Assembly: GCF_034119845.1 (NCBI RefSeq)
Contig: NZ_CP139420.1
Coordinates: forward strand, 2,334,001-2,398,000
Source of the DNA: Flavobacterium sp. NG2
GTDB lineage: Bacteria; Bacteroidota; Bacteroidia; Flavobacteriales; Flavobacteriaceae
Direction: 5' to 3'
DNA: 64,000 bases
Shown: piece by piece, positions 57,963 through 64,000 of the stretch
Numbering within the stretch: the first letter of the stretch is position 1
Layout of the letters: each line of letters starts with the position of its first letter
The notes under the pieces: model-generated
Told to the model about the DNA's origin: nothing
The model's input: the letters and a program-made list of their open reading frames with translations, nothing else
Databases searched by the model: none
Made by a program: the position numbers and the translations under genes

Positions 57963-58567
57963 CTATTCTTTACGTTCATAAATTTTTAAGTACTTCTCCT
58001 TTCCAATAGGTATAACCATTAGTAAAGCAACACCACCGCTAACAAATTCCGAAGTTTCAAAAACTAGATTATTGGCATCATTCAGAGTAATTCTATTTCG
58101 CTTAAGAGAAAAAGCGCCAAATATATAAGGTATCCCAATGATTTTGAAATTTCTATTTTTTAAATATACATAACCATTCTTATTTAATTTATACTTTAGG
58201 GTATGCTGTCGGATACTTTCTTCGACTTCTGAATGATAATAGTTTATATGAATGATTTTAGAGTTTAAAACTGATAATTTGAAGTAAAAATTCTCTGCAA
58301 ATTCTTTTCCAATGTTCCAGTTAGATAAGCTACGGTCTATTTCATTATAAAAGGTATAATTACCATCTGATTTGCTAAAAGAAAAAGAGGTAGAATCAGT
58401 AAGTGAACTTCTAGATATTTCTTTTAGTGTATATTTTCCATTTAACAAATGAATATTTTGGTTATTAATGATGTTTTATTTACTATTTTATTTGGAAAAG
58501 TGGCACAACTAATACTGCTACTTATTATCAAAATGAGAAATGATATTTTTAAAAATAGTGTTATCAT
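57963..58567 (-). pseudogene. Lipoprotein gene with an internal frameshift
   Basis: A lipoprotein signal (MITLFLKISFLILIISSSISC, from ATG at 58567) continues only to a stop at 58442, while a second frame from about 58480 carries a 161-residue body (LLNGKYTLKEISR, a NGKYTL-type lipocalin-like start). The two frames overlap by 7 bases at 58442-58448, and no Met precedes the body, whose only start would be TTG. One base lost or gained around 58450-58490 would join them to give a protein of about 195 residues. Either the gene is broken or this is a sequencing error in an A-run. The body end (SFSLKRNRI, LKIYERKE) is unrecognised. Confidence 0.6.
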
Positions 58568-58631
58568 TTTGTAGTTTTTAATAAGGAATAACGCATGTAA
58601 ATATTTTTTTGGGATGGATAGCCCATAGATG

Positions 58632-59132
58632 TTATTCCCTAATTTCAATTCTCCAATCTTTTTCAATATTAAATTTTCTCTTACTTAAAGAAACTAGTAG
58701 TGCTGGAGTTGAAATAGCAGCCATTGCTCCTGATAACTCTAGTGTTCCTAGTGCTTCTTTATTTCCTTCAAATGCCCAAACTATAGGAGTAATTATTAGG
58801 GAAATTAACCCAATTGTAATAGTATAAGCAAATGGTTCTGTCCATTTCTTGTTGTTGAGTAAATCTTTTTTTAATAGTCCGATATTCTCAATCGGTATTT
58901 TAGATATAATTTTTTTGTTAGTTTGAAGGTATAGATTCATACTATCAATGGCTGTCAATTGTCCCCTTGTTTTTTGTCCATCAATAGTTTTTAGCACGAT
59001 TGCGCTATTTTTTTTGATGATTAAAACTTTATTGGATTTGTTGTGAACTAGAAATAAATTCTTTTCTTGACCAGAAATAGTCATCGAAATAAAATTCATT
59101 ATGAAAAACAAAAAAGATACTATAATTCTCAT
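58632..59132 (-). CDS. Exported protein of unknown function
   Basis: This 166-residue protein has a signal peptide (to about residue 21, MTISGQ), a beta-rich region (VLIIKKNSAIVLKTIDGQKTRGQLTAIDSMNLYL, an Sm-like or SH3-like pattern) and a membrane segment (FAYTITIGLISLIITPIVWAF) followed by a second weak one. A C-terminal basic stretch follows. I do not recognise a family. It is next to the frameshifted lipoprotein gene on the same strand, 64 bases away, and may be co-transcribed. Confidence 0.6.
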   Translation of the reverse strand: MRIIVSFLFFIMNFISMTISGQEKNLFLVHNKSNKVLIIKKNSAIVLKTIDGQKTRGQLTAIDSMNLYLQTNKKIISKIPIENIGLLKKDLLNNKKWTEPFAYTITIGLISLIITPIVWAFEGNKEALGTLELSGAMAAISTPALLVSLSKRKFNIEKDWRIEIRE

Positions 59133-59375
59133 AATAGTAGATTTAGAGTATTAAACATTTTGCATTAATTTATAGTACTAGTCTTCTTTACATAACTTTT
59201 TTATTATTACGTAATTAGTATAATAACATTTCTGAATTATTAAAAAATAATATTTTAGTGTTATTATTACGATGTGCTATTTGGTTTTGATTCAATAAGT
59301 TATATTAAAGTTAAGATAAATAACTTAATTTATATTCTTTTTACGAATGTTAGTTAACTTTATATGCGTTTTTTA

Positions 59376-59984
59376 TTACGCAATTTTATTGAATCCGCTA
59401 GGAAATGGGCGATAGGCATAATAATGCAAGACTTCTTCTATGGCTCTTTTCAAAGCTAGGTTTACTGGCAACATTGTTCTGCCTAACACAAAATCTATTT
59501 GAGAAAGATTCATATAATAGTCAGAGAAAATAGGTACATAAAACCCATTATTGATTGCTTTGGATGTTTTTTGATAGTATTCTTGTTGGTTTTCTTTGAT
59601 GATTTTGCAAGTTGCTAATCTCAATTTTCCAACTTTATCTTTACTCGCTCCGTAACCAAAGAGACGGCAAATAAGCCCCCGATATTGGTAGTTGGAGCAT
59701 TTTCCATTAGTAGCATCCACAGTTGACAAAGGGCGGTACAAATGGCAACTAAGATTAGGGTTTTGTTTGAGTTCGTCTAATGTTTTTTCGGCTTGACCCT
59801 CAATAAAAAGATGAAACGCCCAAGGTAAGAACTCTAAAGGAGAAGCTTCGATATTGGGCGTAGAGCAGCATTTTCCACAACCAGCAACGCATTGCAAAAG
59901 GCTTTCCTTTTGAAACTGATGAATCTCTACCTCTAGTTTTTTAAACAATTCTTCAACCAGTTGCACCTTGCTCTCAATATTCAT
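59376..59984 (-). CDS. YkgJ-type cysteine-cluster protein
   Basis: This 202-residue protein has Cys clusters typical of YkgJ/Fe-S cluster-binding domain proteins: CVAGCGKCCSTPNIEASPLE near residue 32, LSCHLYRPLS, GKCSNYQYRGLICRLFGYG. The cluster may bind Zn or Fe-S. Function is unknown. It stands alone: 243 AT-rich bases lie downstream and 476 upstream. It may be involved in metal handling, but this is inference from the family name only. Confidence 0.8.
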   Translation of the reverse strand: MNIESKVQLVEELFKKLEVEIHQFQKESLLQCVAGCGKCCSTPNIEASPLEFLPWAFHLFIEGQAEKTLDELKQNPNLSCHLYRPLSTVDATNGKCSNYQYRGLICRLFGYGASKDKVGKLRLATCKIIKENQQEYYQKTSKAINNGFYVPIFSDYYMNLSQIDFVLGRTMLPVNLALKRAIEEVLHYYAYRPFPSGFNKIA

Positions 59985-60460
59985 TTTTTTGGTAATGTAC
60001 CATTAATTAAAGGGAATAGTGATTTATTGGGTTTTAATTGTGATATAGCAGTCCGCCATTGTTTTAAAGATATATCTAAGAGCAGGACATTTCGCTTTTT
60101 CGGGAATGACTGTTCCTATTGTATGCTGTAACGGACTTTCTGTTGAAAGGTCTTGTAGAGGTATAAATACCCGCGGCCACAAGGATACCGCTACCCTATA
60201 GGTCGTCGATTTTGTTGTTTTTTTAATGAATTTTTTTAAAGCGATTAGGGTATCACAACCTTAATTCGTAAAGTTTGTTATTCTGTAGCTATTTTATTTT
60301 CATAATAGCTCGTGACCACAGTTTTGTCTACCTGGTGAAGGAAGAGACTTCGTAAGTAGCTTAAGTTCTGTTTGTCCAATCTTTACGGGAACGTATCAGT
60401 GTAGCGAGAGTAACAAATTTGCTTTTAGTAGTTTTTATAAGTGTACTCATAGCCATATAG
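59985..60460. other. Gene-free 476-bp gap with degraded repeat
   Basis: There is no credible ORF. It contains ATACCCGCGGCCACAAGGATACCGC (60169-60192 region), and 60346-60389, GACTTCGTAAGTAGCTTAAG onward, which resembles 60858-60901, GATCTCCGTAAGTAGCTCAAG onward. The pair looks like remnants of a dispersed repeat or of a former element flanking the DUF1905 gene. Confidence 0.5.
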
Positions 60461-60745
60461 TTAAATGTATTTCTTTGTCATTTCAATATTTTCTTTTTTG
60501 CGTATTTCAGCTTTTAAAGGCAACAAATAAGTGTTTGCTTTCGTATCAAACCATATTGCAGTTTTCCACTCAGTTTTACCGACTTTTGCTATTGCTTTAA
60601 GTCTTCCCCAACCTTCTTCTTCCAGTTTTAGGGAACATCTAATTTCTTTTGCCATTTCTTTTGGAAGTGAAACAAAATACCAACCACCTGGCGAAGAATG
60701 TTGCCATGGTTTTTCTGAAAACTCATATTTTATTTTGCCGTTCAA
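60461..60745 (-). CDS. DUF1905 domain-containing protein
   Basis: This 94-residue protein has the DUF1905 pattern: KYEFSEKPWQHSSPGGWYFVSLPKEMAKEIR, GWGRLKAIAKVGKTEWKTAIWFDTKANTYLLPLKAEIRKKENI. It is a small beta-barrel-like protein of unknown function. It is usually fused or adjacent to a YdeI-type domain, which is not seen here. The gene is isolated between degraded repeats, which suggests recent transfer or decay around it. Confidence 0.85.
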   Translation of the reverse strand: MNGKIKYEFSEKPWQHSSPGGWYFVSLPKEMAKEIRCSLKLEEEGWGRLKAIAKVGKTEWKTAIWFDTKANTYLLPLKAEIRKKENIEMTKKYI

Positions 60746-61087
60746 GAATATTGGGTTTATTTATTTTTGTTTTTAATCATAGAATGCGGAGTGAAGCTCC
60801 GCTTGGCTACCAATTTCAACAAATTATTTCGCATTCTTGTCATCTCGACCTAGGAGTGATCTCCGTAAGTAGCTCAAGTCTGTGTGTCTAATCTGTGTGG
60901 GCAGGGAAAGTGTTTCCGTGCTATCGGGTTCTAGTATTTCTGTTTTTTCTAGTTAAGCGTATTGAGTTAAATATCTTTTATAATGAATATTTTAAAATTT
61001 ACTTTTTTCAAGAGTAAATTCTCGCTGAGAAATTGCTTCCATTGATTTTTGAAGGCAAGTAAAACATACTTTGGTTATTGAAATTTG
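60746..61087. other. Gene-free gap with degraded repeat
   Basis: The gap has a hairpin GCGGAGTGAAGCTCCGC (60786-60802) and a repeat remnant at 60858-60901 matching the one at 60346. Otherwise AT-rich, without an ORF. Confidence 0.5.
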
Positions 61088-61753
61088 TTACCATTTTCCA
61101 AAAAAGGAAGAGATGTCGAAAAAGTAGGATACCTCTTGACCACTTGTGTTTTTTAATGTTAATTTGTCATAAGGCTTGCCTTTGTGTTGTATAAGAGCTT
61201 GTCCTAGCATTTGGCAATTTTCACATTTATTTCGTACGTATTCATATTCTTCTTTTATACTTTTTACTTTTAAAGCTGTGTCTAATGACAAACCATCAGC
61301 ATTTGAACTTTGAGGAGTTTCCTTTGAAACTTTAGTATCAATGAAAGTATAATTTGCATCATTAAAATCAATTTCGGTGCTAAGCATTTTAAATTCAATT
61401 TGCTGATCATTTAGTACAGTATACTTATAGGTGTCTGTTTTGTCTGAATTGGTATGGTGTTCGTAAAATGTATTGCCTTTTATCCACCAATTTCCTGATT
61501 CGGTAAAACCATCTGTTTTTCCTTTGTATATAGTTTTGAAATCTAAAGTGAAGGTTCCGTCCAAATTGCGTTCCATAATCCATTCTTTTTTTAAATCAGC
61601 TTTTTGTTTGTCATATTCAGAACCTTGCCAAACTCCAACCAAACGATTGTCTATTTGTTTGCCATTAGCTAATGTTGTCTTGTGTGTCGTACAAGAAGTA
61701 AATGAAACTAGGATGAAAGAAAATAGCAGTATTATTTTATTAGGTGTAATCAT
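61088..61753 (-). CDS. Lipoprotein of unknown function
   Basis: This 221-residue protein has a lipobox (VSFTSC, Cys21) and a lipocalin-like domain (LVGVWQGSEYDKQKADLKKEWIMERNLDGTFTLDF, followed by ESGNWWIKGNTFYEHH). A CENCQ pair in the C-terminal half suggests a metal or redox site, but this is tentative. It is a stand-alone gene. The outer-membrane location is inferred from the lipid anchor. Confidence 0.65.
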   Translation of the reverse strand: MITPNKIILLFSFILVSFTSCTTHKTTLANGKQIDNRLVGVWQGSEYDKQKADLKKEWIMERNLDGTFTLDFKTIYKGKTDGFTESGNWWIKGNTFYEHHTNSDKTDTYKYTVLNDQQIEFKMLSTEIDFNDANYTFIDTKVSKETPQSSNADGLSLDTALKVKSIKEEYEYVRNKCENCQMLGQALIQHKGKPYDKLTLKNTSGQEVSYFFDISSFFGKW

Positions 61754-61898
61754 GATTTTTGTTTAGATGTTATTGTTCCCAAATATATAATTTAATTAAG
61801 AAAATACTTAGTCCTAAAAATAATTTTTTCCTACAAAATTACGCTCTTTATAATTTTGAGTTTTACTGCAAACCACAATTTGTAATTATTTGAACAAA

Positions 61899-62047
61899 AC
61901 CCCTAGCCCCAGTAGCAGTGAAAAGCCTTTGCGGTTGAGAACCACTTTTTTCTTGCGGTGGCAGAGCGACCAGAGGAAGCTCCTGCCAGCGCGTAGAAAA
62001 AGGGTTTGAAAACGGAAAGCTTGAAACGGATGATGGGATTGAGCACC
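61899..62047 (+). ncRNA. Structured RNA-like element (Flavo-1-like variant), 5' of prfA
   Basis: The element begins CCCCTAGCCCCAGTAGCAGTG, as the one at 37620 begins CCCTAGCCCTGATGGAAGC, and ends AACGGATGATGGGATTGAGC, where the others have GCGGATAGCCCGACAG or GCGGACAGCAGGAAA. Middle sections differ. The gap 61754-62203 contains no gene. The relation is moderate and needs structural alignment. Confidence 0.4.
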
Positions 62048-62203
62048 TGCTTGTAGTATTCAGTCACAGTTTTGGAATTTGGAATTTTATAATTGGAATT
62101 TATATTTCATTTGGAGTTTTATCTCAATAAAAATAGCGAAAAGGAAAGCGAGAATATGAATAGAAATTTTGTATTTTTGCACTCCAATAAAGGAATATAT
62201 AGT

Positions 62204-63280
62204 ATGTTAGATAGACTTCAAATAGTAAAACAGCGTTTTGACGAGATTTCGGATTTGATTATTCAGCCGGATGTAATTGCTGATCAAAAGCGTTATGTAC
62301 AACTAAATAAAGAATACAAAGACCTGAAGGCACTAGCCGAAAAAAGAGACGAGTACGTGCTCTTGATGGCGAATATTGACGAAGCAAACGAAATTATTGC
62401 TGACGGTAGTGATGCGGATATGACCGAAATGGCCAAGATGCAACTAGAGGAAGCAAAGGAACGCTTGCCAGAACTAGAGGAGGAAATCAAGTTTATGTTG
62501 ATACCTAAAGACCCTGAGGATGCTAAGAACGTGATGGTGGAGATTCGCGCGGGTACGGGAGGAGATGAGGCAAGTATTTTTGCTGGTGATTTGTTCCGTA
62601 TGTACACTAAATACTGTGAAAATAGAGGTTGGAGAACCTCAGTAGTGGATATGAATGAAGGAACTTCTGGAGGTTTTAAAGAGGTAATCTTTGAGGTGAC
62701 AGGTGAGGATGTATATGGTACTTTGAAGTTTGAAGCGGGTGTTCACCGTGTACAACGTGTACCTCAAACGGAAACGCAAGGTCGTGTGCATACATCTGCC
62801 GCAACGGTAATGGTTTTGCCAGAAGCTGAAGAGTTTGATGTACAAATTGACATGAATGATGTGCGTGTGGATTTCTTTTGTTCGTCAGGACCTGGTGGAC
62901 AATCGGTAAATACGACTAAATCGGCGGTACGTTTAACACATATTCCTACGGGATTAGTGGCGCAATGTCAGGATCAAAAATCTCAACACAAGAATAAAGA
63001 CAAGGCGTTTATTGTATTGCGTTCTCGTTTGTACGAACAAGAGTTAGCTAAAAAGCAGGCTGAGGATGCTACTAAACGTACATCTCAAGTAAGTTCAGGT
63101 GACCGTTCGGCTAAGATTCGTACGTACAACTACGCACAAGGACGTGTGACTGACCACCGTGTAGGATTGACTTTGTATGATTTGGGGAATATCATGAATG
63201 GTGATATCCAGAAGATTGTTGACGAATTACAATTGGTGAACAATACAGAGAAATTAAAAGATGCTAGTGAAATATTCTAA
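62204..63280 (+). CDS. prfA: Peptide chain release factor 1
   Basis: This 358-residue protein has the GGQ motif in [25 protein letters not shown] and a PxT-like tripeptide region near residue 185 ([19 protein letters not shown]). It recognises UAA and UAG and triggers peptide release. The ATG at 62204 ([12 protein letters not shown]) is preferred over the extended reading from 62093, which has no homology to the family. A TATTTTTG box at 62172-62179 is a candidate -7 element. A strong terminator follows. Confidence 0.95.
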   Translation: MLDRLQIVKQRFDEISDLIIQPDVIADQKRYVQLNKEYKDLKALAEKRDEYVLLMANIDEANEIIADGSDADMTEMAKMQLEEAKERLPELEEEIKFMLIPKDPEDAKNVMVEIRAGTGGDEASIFAGDLFRMYTKYCENRGWRTSVVDMNEGTSGGFKEVIFEVTGEDVYGTLKFEAGVHRVQRVPQTETQGRVHTSAATVMVLPEAEEFDVQIDMNDVRVDFFCSSGPGGQSVNTTKSAVRLTHIPTGLVAQCQDQKSQHKNKDKAFIVLRSRLYEQELAKKQAEDATKRTSQVSSGDRSAKIRTYNYAQGRVTDHRVGLTLYDLGNIMNGDIQKIVDELQLVNNTEKLKDASEIF

Positions 63281-63299
63281 TTTTTAGAATTGATTATAT

Positions 63300-63332
63300 A
63301 AAAAAATGAGGTCATAAAAGACCTCATTTTTT
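63300..63332. terminator. Bidirectional terminator after prfA
   Basis: AAATGAGGTC pairs with GACCTCATTT over a 6-base loop, with A-run and T-run on the sides. It serves prfA and the convergent lipoprotein gene. Confidence 0.9.
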
Positions 63333-63360
63333 GTCTGTACCCTGTAGTATTTTGCAGGTT

Positions 63361-64000
63361 TTATTGTTTTGCTTCTGCGTTTTCATCGGCTTTAGCTCCC
63401 ATTCTATTAAGAGTGTACATTGGGGCAAATTTCAGTTTCAGTCCTGCAATTTTCATATTGTCTTTGCTGGTCAAGCCTTCTTTTTCAACCGTGTTTTTTC
63501 GATTGTCTAAGGCTTCATAAACTAATTTGATTTCGTCCCAATCTTCACGAGAGTAAGCGTCTTTGTTTTCTTTTACAGTGTTTACAAAATTTTCATAAAC
63601 AGCAACAATGTTGTTTTTGTTTACCCATTCAAATTTCATGTCATCATTAACATAATCGGGTCCCAATAAGGCAGTATACATTGCTGTTTTACTTGATTTT
63701 GTATTATGAGCGACTACTTTCATTTTGTAATCTTCATAATCCATAGAGGACTTTTCAAAATCAGGTTGTAATTTAGTTTTATCTGTAGCAAGAGCGATAG
63801 CGCTTTCGGCTTCCATTTTTAATTGGGTATAATCATTTTCAATAGTAGCCCAATTTTCGGCTGCTTTCTCTTCAGTTACATTAGTTATCGAATCAATGTA
63901 ATGAACATAATTTTCAATAGTTTTTTCAGCTTGTTCTTGATTTTCATCTTTACAAGCGGTGAATATTAAAGCTGAAGCAATAAGTAATAATGATATTTTG
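63361..64000 (-). CDS. DUF6565-like lipoprotein, 5' end outside window
   Basis: The frame is open through base 64000, so the start lies just outside. The visible N-terminus KISLLLIASALIFTACKDENQ is a lipoprotein signal with its Cys. The remaining 190 residues are Lys/Glu-rich and helical (ENYVHYIDSITNVTEEKAAENWATIENDY and EDYKMKVVAHNTKSSKTAMYTALLG), which resembles DUF6565 proteins of flavobacteria. The internal Met at 63816 is not the start. Function unknown. Confidence 0.65.
   Translation of the reverse strand, partial: KISLLLIASALIFTACKDENQEQAEKTIENYVHYIDSITNVTEEKAAENWATIENDYTQLKMEAESAIALATDKTKLQPDFEKSSMDYEDYKMKVVAHNTKSSKTAMYTALLGPDYVNDDMKFEWVNKNNIVAVYENFVNTVKENKDAYSREDWDEIKLVYEALDNRKNTVEKEGLTSKDNMKIAGLKLKFAPMYTLNRMGAKADENAEAKQ

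Noticed and set aside
58442..58666. Separate 74-codon lipoprotein ORF
   Set aside because: Its N-terminal 33 residues upstream of MITLFLK are not signal-like, and the lipobox part fits the neighbouring body in a shifted frame. It was merged into the frameshifted gene.

Overview
The window looks like a chromosomal segment of a Flavobacterium-type bacterium (Bacteroidota, Flavobacteriaceae). Grounds: strongly AT-rich DNA; fused SecDF; GatB fused to aspartyl-tRNA synthetase; a secreted protein with a type B (gliding-type) C-terminal sorting domain; many Bacteroidota-type lipoproteins and TonB-type outer-membrane proteins; and promoter-like TAnnTTTG boxes. No rRNA, tRNA or CRISPR array was seen.

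Layout. (1) 1-11563 is the end of a surface-polysaccharide cluster: a Wzx-type flippase (cut by the window edge), a GT-C-like membrane protein, a polyprenyl-phosphate sugar transferase, GT2 and GT4 glycosyltransferases, an FdtA-type sugar ketoisomerase, a methyltransferase and a 2OG-Fe(II) oxygenase-like protein. A complete IS1595-family transposon (6735-9039) interrupts it. The element has 24-bp inverted ends, an 8-bp target duplication, a transposase, a P63C-domain passenger gene and a possible 23-residue membrane peptide. It sits exactly between the stop codons of two convergent genes. (2) 11574-17416: ftsE, then a large TPR protein and an outer-membrane barrel that form a probable pair. 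(3) 17545-25251: DUF2911, a GreA/B-like small protein, then an 89-aa ORF, gatA and gatB-aspS in tandem. The gatB-aspS linker contains palindromic repeat copies read in frame. A TrmH-type methyltransferase follows. (4) 25252-34545: gyrB, mdh, secDF, a PagL-like barrel and a type IX-secreted Ig-repeat protein. (5) 34623-44447: lgt, yidD, cysS, folE, an aminotransferase, a retropepsin-like/PDZ protein, DUF1573 and valS. (6) 44523-53988: siderophore receptor with PepSY protein, then a three-gene RND efflux operon. (7) 53989-64000: a repeat-rich stretch with small lipoproteins, topB, a frameshifted lipoprotein gene, a YkgJ-type cysteine-cluster protein, DUF1905, prfA and a DUF6565-like lipoprotein cut by the window edge.

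The most unusual points are: a palindromic element domesticated in the linker of the GatB-AspRS fusion, with a non-discriminating-type His in the AspRS anticodon-binding domain; three copies of one structured RNA-like element, each lying 5' of a housekeeping gene (gyrB, cysS, prfA); the transposon with a phage-like P63C cargo gene; a perfect 161-bp tandem duplication; and a series of short palindromes downstream of topB. I saw no clear defence or toxin-antitoxin system.
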